Source of the DNA: a virus
Length of the DNA: 25,960 nucleotides
Reading direction: 5' to 3' (one strand)
Virus record (IMG/VR): IMGVR_UViG_3300033153_002492
Location: 1-25,960 of that record
A program made the translations under genes and the position numbers. Below, piece by piece: positions 16,919 through 23,202 of this stretch; the stretch's first letter is position 1, and the number at the start of each line of letters is the position of its first letter. Below the pieces are notes generated by a model that had not been told where the DNA came from, made no database searches, and saw nothing but the letters and a program-made list of their open reading frames with translations.

Positions 16919-17262
16919 TATATACTTCTCCTTATACTTATTCTATGATTGTGATGTGTGACAATATAACTATATTTATTACACACTTTTATTATACTAC
17001 GTAACTCGTCATTTGTAAACGAGGTATTACAAAGGTCATTGTAATTAAAAAATATCTTTAATGTGACTTCATCCATTTGTAATATTAAGTCATTAGGTAA
17101 CTCCTTATATGGGTTAGTAAAGTATGTCTTGTAAGGATATATGTCAAAGTATCGTAATGCTTTGTCAATCTGACCTTTCACCATGCACAAAGAGCCAGCG
17201 TATGAAGTCACTAACATACGAAGCTCTAAGGCATATAAAATATGCTTATCTGAATATATCAT
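16918..17262 (-). CDS. Hypothetical protein between primase-helicase and PolA
   Basis: A 114-residue protein rich in Tyr, Asn and Ile, with mixed helix/strand character and a basic C-terminus (HHNHRISIRRSI). Its ATG overlaps the primase-helicase stop by four bases (ATGA) and its TAA overlaps the PolA ATG by one, so it is translated together with the core replisome genes. No motif identifies a function. The place suggests a replisome accessory such as a clamp-like or processivity helper, but nothing in the sequence shows that. Confidence 0.6.
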   Translation of the reverse strand: MIYSDKHILYALELRMLVTSYAGSLCMVKGQIDKALRYFDIYPYKTYFTNPYKELPNDLILQMDEVTLKIFFNYNDLCNTSFTNDELRSIIKVCNKYSYIVTHHNHRISIRRSI

Positions 17263-19607
17263 TCTGGGATTAGATTTACTACTTTTTCTGTTGAGAGGTT
17301 AAAGTTATGGGTACTTAAATTTCTAAGGCCTATTATCTTTGATATCTCTGATTTAACCGTACGACGAATACCTGAATTCATCCAATGGTCAAAGTTTCTT
17401 ACTGTATAACATATATACTTTCTAGTTGAGCCACCCATAGGTGTAATCATATCCATGTCTTCATCATAAGATACTAATGACATTGAGACTTGTTGAGTGT
17501 GAATATTATCTTTATAAACAATAGGTACTTTTCTTAGTATATTTCTAGACAATAATTCTGATATTACAGTGTCAACTTTAGTCGATATCTTTATCTTATC
17601 TAAGAATAATTGTATGGTTTGAACTGTTTGGATGTCACTAGCAAATACGAAGGATTTATGATCAATGAATTGCTCAAATTTAGGTAGGTAACTTATTCTT
17701 GTTAAACCAATATATTCTTCTTTTATAGCATTGTGAGGACAATCTCTATTATGCTTCATTTCAAGGTATCCACAATTACTCAAATAACTATACATCTTGT
17801 ATCGGGCATAATCTACGTCTTTCTGTTGTATGTCAACATTTATACTGTCTTTCTCCGCTTGAGATGAACCATGAATACCTATTATACCATGCGCGAGTAT
17901 TAATGTCTCATGGTCAAGCTTAACACCTTTAGACTCACTCTTATACAGACGTCTATCTCCCTCATCTACTGGAAAGTCATTACCAGCGTTGCTTGTCATT
18001 ATAAAGCGGATAAATATAGGTGACTGTACTGACTCAGCATATTTGTTTTGTCGTGTATATCCATCCGTACCAGTTATTCTTTTAAAGGCTGTATTCACTT
18101 TGTCATGCAAGTTATTAGACACTTTAGTAAAGTCATTGAGGAATCCCATACTGCAACTAAATAATTCTGAGTTAAAGTCTTTATCTAATGACCCTACATC
18201 CAAGTCTCTACAATTAGACTCTCCACACAATGCTCTCACTATCTTTGTTAATGTTGTCTTACCCGACCCACGCACCGTACCAAATATATGGAAATGCCAG
18301 GCCGGTCTAAAAGATGGCTCGAGTATGGACATCCCTAACCATTTGATAAACCAATCATAATCCTCTTTTGAGGACATCACATTTGATAGGACTCTAAGAC
18401 AGGCTTCAAATATCTTCTCACCTACAAGTGTATAAGGTTTCTCACTTCTATCTATTCTTACAAATGTATTGTAATAGTTTCCATCCATATATCCATCTTG
18501 TGAGCAACATCGCACTACGCCATTGTCAAAGCGAGGGTCAAATATTGTGTCAACTACAGTTTGTCTGTCTACATCCTTCATCCATAGGTCACAAGGATTC
18601 ATCCGTTTGGTTTTAGTCTCACCATTATTTGACGTGTGCTCAATGGTTACAAATCTGTTCTCTAACTCTTTTTTCAAGTCTTCAAGCTTAACCACTCTAC
18701 CTGACTCATTGTCAATCACTTTCTGATTAGTGGATATATAAATCTTATTAAGAACCATCTCTTCAATTATGTCGTCTACTTTGTCAGTAGCTCGTTTATA
18801 CTTATCCCATGCTGAGTCATAATCAGGCGCTTCACCGTCTGTATTGTCACAATCTCTCAATCTTGCTTTAATAAGTATCTCAACAAAGTCATCAGGTAAA
18901 CTCCTTCGTGCCAAGTCCATAGTGAATGCTAATATTTCTTGGTCTCTATATCCTTTACCTATGGGAAGTCCAAAGGTTTTTGGGTTGTCTTTCTCAATCG
19001 TGACATTCTTCACATTGACAGAACCAGACCTACCTATTTGGATGTTAATAGGTATGTCCATAAGTTCACTGTCTTGTATTAACTTGTACTCTCCTTTACC
19101 CTCCACTATGCTCCCTGGACCAAGCACATATCCCCCGCCATGACGTATGTCAACACCTGTAGAGTCGAACCCTATCTGTATCTCTTCCCAACCTTGTCTA
19201 TCATCCTCATCTGTAAATAGTACTTTGAGGTTTGCCCCCTGCTTGGGAGTATAGTGTATAGGTTTATTATAATATAAATGGAGACCACCCGATGGGGATT
19301 TTACTGCAAAGGTGTCAACTGGTAAACCTTTCTCTCTCATATATTTAAGTGAGGCTTTACCATTTTGTCCAGGTTTGACGTCTATGTCAACGATAAGTAA
19401 GTTAGGCCCTGCAATCACTGCATAAGATGAGAATCTTTTAGCCCATTGGTTGAATATGTTTATGTCTTTGCTTGGTTTCTGTGTATCGGGGTCGTCTTCT
19501 TCGAAGTTCTTCCATTTTATAGCGGGTTTAGATTTTGAGGATACTGGGATTATAAATACATTAAATTTTTGAGAAATTGCTTCAGCTATCTCAGGCCAAT
19601 CATTCAT
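17259..19607 (-). CDS. Primase-helicase: prim-pol domain fused to SF3 helicase
   Basis: A 782-residue two-part protein. Residues 1-180 form a bifunctional primase/polymerase (prim-pol) domain: basic KPAIKWKNF near the N-terminus, the catalytic IVDIDVK (D74, D76) and SGGLHLYY (H110). Residues 430-560 are an SF3/D5-type helicase: Walker A GTVRGSGKTT (443-452), Walker B-like MGFLNDF (ND in place of DE), sensor MTSN (537-540) and the Arg finger segment DEGDRRLY. The C-terminal 200 residues resemble the wing/primer-binding tail of D5 proteins. It would unwind the template and prime synthesis for PolA. The ATG is preceded by AGAGGA, which sits in a stem with the 5' end of the transcript. Confidence 0.93.
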   Translation of the reverse strand: MNDWPEIAEAISQKFNVFIIPVSSKSKPAIKWKNFEEDDPDTQKPSKDINIFNQWAKRFSSYAVIAGPNLLIVDIDVKPGQNGKASLKYMREKGLPVDTFAVKSPSGGLHLYYNKPIHYTPKQGANLKVLFTDEDDRQGWEEIQIGFDSTGVDIRHGGGYVLGPGSIVEGKGEYKLIQDSELMDIPINIQIGRSGSVNVKNVTIEKDNPKTFGLPIGKGYRDQEILAFTMDLARRSLPDDFVEILIKARLRDCDNTDGEAPDYDSAWDKYKRATDKVDDIIEEMVLNKIYISTNQKVIDNESGRVVKLEDLKKELENRFVTIEHTSNNGETKTKRMNPCDLWMKDVDRQTVVDTIFDPRFDNGVVRCCSQDGYMDGNYYNTFVRIDRSEKPYTLVGEKIFEACLRVLSNVMSSKEDYDWFIKWLGMSILEPSFRPAWHFHIFGTVRGSGKTTLTKIVRALCGESNCRDLDVGSLDKDFNSELFSCSMGFLNDFTKVSNNLHDKVNTAFKRITGTDGYTRQNKYAESVQSPIFIRFIMTSNAGNDFPVDEGDRRLYKSESKGVKLDHETLILAHGIIGIHGSSQAEKDSINVDIQQKDVDYARYKMYSYLSNCGYLEMKHNRDCPHNAIKEEYIGLTRISYLPKFEQFIDHKSFVFASDIQTVQTIQLFLDKIKISTKVDTVISELLSRNILRKVPIVYKDNIHTQQVSMSLVSYDEDMDMITPMGGSTRKYICYTVRNFDHWMNSGIRRTVKSEISKIIGLRNLSTHNFNLSTEKVVNLIPE

Positions 19608-19615
19608 GGTATGTC

Positions 19616-19697
19616 CTCTGGTAATAGGTTATTGCAATGGAGCGTGGTACTATGCGGCCTGGTGATCAAGCCAGGCGACACAGATTGCTTACCAGAG
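19616..19697 (-). ncRNA. Structured 5' leader of the primase-helicase mRNA sequestering its ribosome binding site
   Basis: In mRNA (minus) orientation the predicted transcript begins close to CTCTGGTAA (19697-19689), which is perfectly complementary to TTACCAGAG (19624-19616); the latter contains the start of the AGAGGA ribosome binding site. A second helix, GCAAT (19688-19684) with ATTGC (19638-19634), continues it after a 9-base bulge. Inside is a GC-rich hairpin, GCCTGG (19676-19671) and CCAGGC (19662-19657), with an 8-base loop holding the palindrome TGATCA. Three stacked helices closing on the ribosome binding site point to translational control. No known riboswitch class or tRNA consensus is recognised. 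Confidence 0.6.
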
Positions 19698-19705
19698 CAA
19701 TATAT

Positions 19706-19734
19706 ATTATAACATAGTGAGTCTCAAAAGTACA
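19706..19734 (-). promoter_or_regulatory. Promoter P2 of the replication operon
   Basis: On the minus strand: TGTACT at 19734-19729, a 17-bp spacer, and TATAAT at 19711-19706 preceded by TGT (extended -10). The expected start is about at the 5' arm of the leader stem. It lacks the CATTG element seen at P1, P3 and P5; instead copies of CTTTGT/ACAAAG lie just upstream in both orientations. Confidence 0.75.
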
Positions 19735-19782
19735 CAAAGAAATACAGGGATATCTTTGTGACTTTAGTCTCTATATCATAGA

Positions 19783-19810
19783 CAAAGAAAAGGCTCAGTT
19801 AAGAGCCTTT
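19783..19810 (-). terminator. Rho-independent terminator after the acidic-protein gene
   Basis: A perfect 8-bp stem, AAAGGCTC at 19789-19796 and GAGCCTTT at 19803-19810, with a 6-base loop. In the minus direction it is followed by a T-rich run (TTTTCTTTGT). It lies about 40 bases past the stop of the gene at 19850-20401 and upstream of promoter P2, separating that gene from the primase operon. Confidence 0.85.
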
Positions 19811-19849
19811 CCAACAGGTTTTATAGTGTCTTACCACTCACCACCATGA

Positions 19850-20401
19850 TTAGTCGAGTAAGTCATCTACTGCGTCTACTTCCTCTTCAGACACTGTGTC
19901 TTCAGATTGGTCTGCATCGGTCTCACCTAATGTCTCTTTGGGCTTCGTGCTACGCGGATTAGCTGTATTATAGGTAGCACGTGCATCTATAATAGATACC
20001 GCGTCATTTGCAAAATCCATTCCAGCAATCTTGTCAATCACGCTTAAGCTATACTCATTGTCACCTTCCTGAGTAGTTGCAAGCTTACGTTTGTTAGCAT
20101 CGGGGTTAGCCATGATAAGCTCATCATCTTGACCACGTACGAAGTTAGCTTCAATGGTTTCTGCAGCGGCAGCAAGATCTTCAGCAGACCATTTCATGTC
20201 TTCAACAATATATTTCTGGTTAGACCCGCTTTGGATATCAGCGATTTTACCAGCTGTAGTGAAATATAGTTTAGCCAATGCAGACTTATTCTCTGTATCT
20301 TCATGAAACTTGATAAACCATACAAGACACATAGGCATCTGACCTTTACAAAAACGTTGTGACTCAACTTTTGACTTCTCTTCTTGATTCTCTTCACTCA
20401 T
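19850..20401 (-). CDS. Unknown phage protein with acidic C-terminal tail, own promoter and terminator
   Basis: A 183-residue protein with a charged N-terminus, a central compact region (MCLVWFIKFHE, LAKLYFTTAGKIADI, MKWSAEDLAAAAETIEANF), and a C-terminal 35 residues dominated by Asp/Glu ending in VDAVDDLLD. The tail resembles those of ssDNA-binding proteins and of DNA-mimic or histone-like phage proteins, but no fold is recognised. It is a single-gene transcription unit: promoter P3 about 75 bases upstream and a strong terminator just downstream, an arrangement fitting an abundant early protein. The ribosome binding site is purine-rich (AGAAGAG). Confidence 0.65.
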   Translation of the reverse strand: MSEENQEEKSKVESQRFCKGQMPMCLVWFIKFHEDTENKSALAKLYFTTAGKIADIQSGSNQKYIVEDMKWSAEDLAAAAETIEANFVRGQDDELIMANPDANKRKLATTQEGDNEYSLSVIDKIAGMDFANDAVSIIDARATYNTANPRSTKPKETLGETDADQSEDTVSEEEVDAVDDLLD

Positions 20402-20473
20402 GATATTTTCTCTTCTTTTTAAAATGTGGCCCTAAGCGCTGAGCCACTAAGCGTTTATTTAATTTGTAGGAAT

Positions 20474-20528
20474 ATTATATATTGCTTTGTACTAAATGTA
20501 CATAATTAATTGCAATGGTTTACAATGA
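20474..20528 (-). promoter_or_regulatory. Promoter P3 with upstream CATTG direct repeat
   Basis: On the minus strand: TATAAT at 20479-20474, a 17-bp spacer, and TGTACA at 20502-20497. Upstream, after exactly 10 bases, is TCATTGTAAACCATTG (minus strand of 20513-20528): two CATTG half-sites one helical turn apart. The same 16-mer with one change occurs at the same distance from promoter P5. The promoter reads into the acidic-protein gene. Confidence 0.8.
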
Positions 20529-20545
20529 TTTATTTTGTCTTTGCT

Positions 20546-20785
20546 TTAGTCTCCCTCTAAGATGTCAGTCTCTATTTGCTCTAATACCTCTTCGCTCAGC
20601 ACTCTCATTAGGTCGAAACCATCTCCCTTAGGTACATCAAGGTAAACTCCAGTTAGTTCAACCTCATCTGCTTCTCCAGGATAGCAGTTCTCAGGCGGGC
20701 CCCATAGTTTAGGCGCGCATCCTTTACTAAAGTCAAAATATACATCGAAGTCTATGTCATCTATAGTTATACTTTTATTGCTCAT
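20546..20785 (-). CDS. Hypothetical small acidic phage protein
   Basis: A 79-residue acidic protein with the segment FDFSKGCAPKLWGPPENCYPGEADEVELTG compressed around a Pro/Cys-rich turn, followed by LEQIETDILEGD. The pattern (aromatic strand, then PP/PGEA, then acidic VEL) resembles small conserved proteins found in many phage early regions, whose function is unknown. Its ATG overlaps the stop of the preceding gene by four bases (ATGA). Last gene of the early minus-strand operon; P3 follows. Confidence 0.6.
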   Translation of the reverse strand: MSNKSITIDDIDFDVYFDFSKGCAPKLWGPPENCYPGEADEVELTGVYLDVPKGDGFDLMRVLSEEVLEQIETDILEGD

Positions 20786-21309
20786 TCTTCACTCTCCCAT
20801 TCATATTCCCAGTTCTCGGCTGTACCAAGGACTTTGAAGGCTATGATGTCATCATGCCCACCGTCCCAAAGCCAAGCCGTCCCATAATCGCAGTGCCCAT
20901 TTCGTTTATCAATAAGGTTTTTTCTTCTATACTTAACTTCTATTTCTAACCCTTCAGGCAAAGGACATTCACCACCTTGCCATGAGTGCCAGTGGTCTTG
21001 GCGTATGCGGCATTCTTTATAGTAGTTATCTGAGTAACTGTTAAAATATCCATGTTCATCTATGTAATCTAATTTACCTATTGTATCTCCATGCCTTGTT
21101 TTATTCCCAAACTCCATATCAATATCACTACCTATCATCATGTTTAGATCAATGATTTTTGGCTGTGGTTTAGGTGGATTGATAATATATTCAGACAAAT
21201 CAGACTCTAAATTAGGCGACATCATTACAAGTGGTGCTAGCATAAGTCCATTATCATTTTCTGCGAGTTGTGCGTACCACTCACTTAGTTCTTTTGCTTT
21301 CTTATTCAT
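20782..21309 (-). CDS. Hypothetical early phage protein, Trp/His/Gly-rich C-terminus
   Basis: A 175-residue protein. The N-terminal 60 residues are helical then Pro-rich (INPPKPQPKIIDL); the C-terminal half has many Trp, His, Tyr and Gly residues (QDHWHSWQGGECPLPEGLEIEVKYRR, then WLWDGGHDDIIAFKVLG, both shortened here as separate motifs). A 'D-D-I-I-A-F/Y-K/R-V' ending after a Trp/His segment is recurrent in small conserved phage proteins of unknown role. ATG overlaps the previous stop (ATGA) and is preceded by AAGGAG. No catalytic signature is visible. Confidence 0.6.
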   Translation of the reverse strand: MNKKAKELSEWYAQLAENDNGLMLAPLVMMSPNLESDLSEYIINPPKPQPKIIDLNMMIGSDIDMEFGNKTRHGDTIGKLDYIDEHGYFNSYSDNYYKECRIRQDHWHSWQGGECPLPEGLEIEVKYRRKNLIDKRNGHCDYGTAWLWDGGHDDIIAFKVLGTAENWEYEWESEE

Positions 21310-21632
21310 ACATACTCCTTACATGAACATGGTTTAGCTAGATGCGCTAAGCTCCCCACATGCCATAGTTTTATCATCTTATTATGCCAATCCATAAGTA
21401 CCATTATGTCAGCTCCATTAATAGGATTTGTCGTCTTAGACGGATTCGTCAAGACCGCTTTAACTGACTCATTAGCATACTCATTATTTAGAGCTCTGTG
21501 CATTCTATTTTTAATCGTAGATATAGTCACTATGCACTCTGGTAATTTAGACAGCTCAACCATTGTTAGCCACTTACCTTTATAAAGAAACTCTTTAGCT
21601 ACTTTCTCATACACTTGTCTCATCTCAATCAT
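21306..21632 (-). CDS. Hypothetical early phage protein, possible winged-helix N-terminus
   Basis: A 108-residue protein with start placed at 21632, where TAATG couples it to the upstream stop and AGGAG sits eight bases away; an in-frame GTG at 21641 would abut that site. Residues 20-50 (KWLTMVELSKLPECIVTISTI then KNRMHRAL) read like a helix-turn-helix or winged-helix that senses or binds DNA. The C-terminus carries CSC just before the end. Could be a small early regulator; evidence is secondary-structure impression only. Confidence 0.55.
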   Translation of the reverse strand: MIEMRQVYEKVAKEFLYKGKWLTMVELSKLPECIVTISTIKNRMHRALNNEYANESVKAVLTNPSKTTNPINGADIMVLMDWHNKMIKLWHVGSLAHLAKPCSCKEYV

Positions 21633-21868
21633 TAGTTCCACTCCTCTGCGTCTAGTGCCTCAGCAGTACCAAAACAGCATGGACCACAAAGCCCCATGTG
21701 CTCTGTCACAATACCATCCTCCATTATGCATACCGTAGGCACTCTGTCACATATGTCACATGCATACTCATAACTAGGCACGTACCGTGTCCCTTTATTC
21801 CACCCATTTGAGTCACCAGTTGGGTGTTTATTAGTACGGTCATAATCTTTCTCACCTTTCCTACTCAT
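21632..21868 (-). CDS. Small zinc-ribbon-like protein
   Basis: A 78-residue protein with two CxxC pairs, CDIC and CGPC, separated by about 23 residues, the pattern of a zinc ribbon, plus one more Cys (CC) after the second pair. The N-terminal 30 residues are polar and probably disordered. Such proteins in early operons often bind nucleic acid or RNA polymerase, but the target cannot be read here. It overlaps its upstream neighbour by four bases (ATGA) and the downstream start by one. Confidence 0.62.
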   Translation of the reverse strand: MSRKGEKDYDRTNKHPTGDSNGWNKGTRYVPSYEYACDICDRVPTVCIMEDGIVTEHMGLCGPCCFGTAEALDAEEWN

Positions 21869-22053
21869 TTTTTGTCTCCTAATCCACCAAAATGTGCACA
21901 GTGAGCGGGTATAGTTTTGTCAATGAGAATTGTCTCACCTTTAGAGCCTATAATATGCTCTTTACAAGTATACTCGTCCCTATACGCTACGCACTCCACA
22001 TTGCATTTCGTTTTTATTAATGGGCAATACCATGATGCACTATAATTATTCAT
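21865..22053 (-). CDS. Small Cys-rich early protein
   Basis: A 62-residue protein. The frame stays open to 22173, but the ATG at 22053 has AGAGGA directly upstream and overlaps the end of the preceding gene by only eight bases, while longer forms would lie almost wholly over that gene. Cysteines and histidines (YCPLIKTKCNVECVAY, YTCKEH, AHCAHF) suggest metal binding. Unknown function. Confidence 0.55.
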   Translation of the reverse strand: MNNYSASWYCPLIKTKCNVECVAYRDEYTCKEHIIGSKGETILIDKTIPAHCAHFGGLGDKK

Positions 22054-22246
22054 AATCCTCTTCGAACCCCTCGTCTCCATAATAAGGAAGCTTAGGCTCC
22101 TCAAGCTCAACGAACCATTGTGCGTTCTCATAGCGCTCGCAATAAGTAGGCCCGGACTCCATGGCTTGTGCATATGTTAACCCATTCGCTTCGCACCATA
22201 TTGACCGATCCTCACCCTCTATCATAATCCTATATTTTCTCTCCAT
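22046..22246 (-). CDS. Hypothetical small acidic early protein
   Basis: A 66-residue protein beginning MERKYRIMIEGEDRSIWCEA and ending in an acidic tail (YGDEGFEEDYE). The N-terminal strand, then a helix with ANGLTYAQAME, resembles a ferredoxin-like half-fold common in tiny phage proteins. Its ATG follows the stop of the 46-residue membrane protein by one base, and GGGGAGG lies just upstream within that gene. Unknown function. Confidence 0.58.
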   Translation of the reverse strand: MERKYRIMIEGEDRSIWCEANGLTYAQAMESGPTYCERYENAQWFVELEEPKLPYYGDEGFEEDYE

Positions 22247-22247
22247 C

Positions 22248-22388
22248 TCAACCTCCCCATGGTATAGGCACGTATCCTAACCACATTCCCATTAATGTTA
22301 ATATTATTGCGAACACAACCAAATCCTCTACCTGTGCACTCGCCCCTGCTAATAGCATTAGCACTACGCTAATAATTATCCACTCCAT
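22248..22388 (-). CDS. 46-residue membrane protein with two hydrophobic segments
   Basis: A short gene: ATG at 22388 with AAGGA eight bases upstream, stop TGA at 22250-22248, one base before the next ATG. The translation has two hydrophobic stretches: residues 3-18 (WIIISVVLMLLAGASA) and about 23-39 (LVVFAIILTLMGMWLGY), joined by a short acidic turn (QVED), and ends PIPWGG. It could form a helical hairpin in the inner membrane, or the first segment could act as an uncleaved or cleaved signal (AGASA-Q). Possible roles are membrane anchoring, superinfection exclusion or a holin-like activity; its early-operon place makes the last less likely. Confidence 0.65.
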   Translation of the reverse strand: MEWIIISVVLMLLAGASAQVEDLVVFAIILTLMGMWLGYVPIPWGG

Positions 22389-22463
22389 AGTAATATCCTT
22401 TAATTGTCTCATAGTGGCAAAATAGCCATGATAACTCCCTCATAACGAGCTACCATTGTTATT

Positions 22464-22670
22464 TTACTCAATAATTATCACTATTTCTCTCTCGAACCTC
22501 ACCTGTTCTATCTCGAATCCCTCAGCACTACGCTCGAGCTCATACACTGTAGTATTGTCATTAATTTGTATGACCTTACTCCCAAGCCCTGTCATATGGT
22601 CAATATTATTGTCTCTCAAAGCTTGAGATATCTGATTTAAACTATCAAAAGAGTTACATTCAATTCTCAT
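22464..22670 (-). CDS. Hypothetical small protein, first gene of the early minus-strand operon
   Basis: A 68-residue protein starting MRIECNSFDSLNQISQALRD, with alternating helix and strand and an acidic/hydrophobic end (FEREIVIIIE). GGAG precedes the ATG. It is about 50 bases downstream of promoter P5, so it is the promoter-proximal gene of the 22670-20546 operon. No family recognised. The 75 bases between it and the membrane-protein gene hold only very short frames without convincing ribosome binding sites. Confidence 0.55.
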   Translation of the reverse strand: MRIECNSFDSLNQISQALRDNNIDHMTGLGSKVIQINDNTTVYELERSAEGFEIEQVRFEREIVIIIE

Positions 22671-22695
22671 TCCCGTTCTCCATGTGATGTCACAA

Positions 22696-22725
22696 TTGAA
22701 TAACTGCGACTGTAATTATTATAAT
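22696..22725 (+). promoter_or_regulatory. Plus-strand promoter candidate overlapping P5
   Basis: TTGAAT at 22696-22701, an 18-bp spacer and TATAAT at 22720-22725. Its -10 overlaps the -10 of minus-strand promoter P5 (22718-22723), so polymerases could not occupy both at once. It would read into the 27-codon frame at 22759 and the non-coding repeat region. Confidence 0.4.
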
Positions 22726-22772
22726 AGGTACGCTTGTTAATGTAAACGGAGGAATACAATGATTTACAATGA
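22718..22772 (-). promoter_or_regulatory. Promoter P5 of the early operon with upstream CATTG direct repeat
   Basis: On the minus strand: TATAAT at 22723-22718, a 17-bp spacer, and TTTACA at 22746-22741 (five of six to TTGACA). After exactly 10 bases comes TCATTGTAAATCATTG (minus strand of 22757-22772), matching the P3 element in 15 of 16 positions at the same offset. It reads into the gene at 22464-22670. Confidence 0.8.
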
Positions 22773-22842
22773 ATTTATTCACAGCAGAGGGATTATTATC
22801 TTTGCCATGATAGTCTTTAATAACTCTCTGGAGCATCGTTAA
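22759..22842 (+). CDS. Possible 27-codon leader peptide
   Basis: ATG at 22759 with a perfect GGAGGA six bases upstream, ending at TAA 22840-22842; the product starts MIYNEFIHSRG and is hydrophobic in its second half. It lies downstream of a plus-strand promoter candidate. Against it: its first codons coincide with the CATTG regulatory element of P5, which is conserved at P3 where no such gene exists, so the frame may be fortuitous. Confidence 0.3.
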   Translation: MIYNEFIHSRGIIIFAMIVFNNSLEHR

Positions 22843-22920
22843 CTTACAAACTAGTTCTCTGGAGCGCTCTGACTACCATAATAGTTAACTCTGTTAAGTT
22901 AAAAGTTACTCTCTGGAACA
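22824..22920 (+). repeat. Three direct repeats containing CTCTGGA
   Basis: Near-identical 11-12 base elements with core TCTCTGGA(G/A)C recur with CTCTGGA at 22826-22832, 22857-22863 and 22911-22917. Spacings of 31 and 54 bases are close to whole helical turns (3 and 5), so the sites would face the same side of DNA. A 9-bp inverted repeat (TTAAACTTA at 22922-22930, TAAGTTTAA at 22948-22956) follows. They may be iterons or regulator sites. Confidence 0.65.
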
Positions 22921-23103
22921 TTTAAACTTAATGCGGTTCCTAATTTGTAAGTTTAATTGGGACTATAAGATTAGAGCATGATTATATTAACATTAGTCTT
23001 CCATTAATATACTAATATAACAACTTCGCAGAGTTTTTTGAAGATTTCCATTTAGTTTTTTTTAATATGACCAGAGAAGGGGGATAGTTTGCACTACGCG
23101 CCA

Positions 23104-23182
23104 GGACTTATTGAGAATATGTAATGAAATCAATAACATAGATGATTCGTAAGTCCATGTTGTGGTTTTATTGATTTATTAC
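23104..23182. ncRNA. Pseudoknot-like interleaved inverted repeats
   Basis: GGACTTA (23104-23110) is complementary to TAAGTCC (23150-23156). Interleaved with it, GTAATGAAATCAATAA (23121-23136) pairs with TTATTGATTTATTAC (23168-23182): 15 base pairs with one bulged G. The order a-b-a'-b' is that of an H-type pseudoknot. It could form in RNA of either strand; strand and transcription are unknown. Confidence 0.4.
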
Positions 23183-23202
23183 TTATTAACTTATTATTAT
23201 AT

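Noticed and set aside
19616-19697. tRNA-like fold with a 5' GGTAA and 3' TTACC end
   Set aside because: No T-loop consensus, no standard D-arm, wrong arm lengths; better explained as the mRNA leader of the primase gene.
22054-22173. N-terminal extension of the Cys-rich gene up to 22173
   Set aside because: It would overlap almost all of the gene at 22046-22246, while the ATG at 22053 has its own ribosome binding site.
22371-22460. Short minus-strand frames (15 and 24 codons) between the genes at 22464 and 22388
   Set aside because: No convincing ribosome binding site; the longer one overlaps the start of the membrane-protein gene.
23028-23062. Terminator before the T8 run near 23055
   Set aside because: The only stem available is 4 bp (CTTC/GAAG) with a long A/T loop; too weak.
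23110-23158. 16-codon minus-strand frame starting ATGGACTTA
   Set aside because: No ribosome binding site, and it coincides with the interleaved repeat structure.
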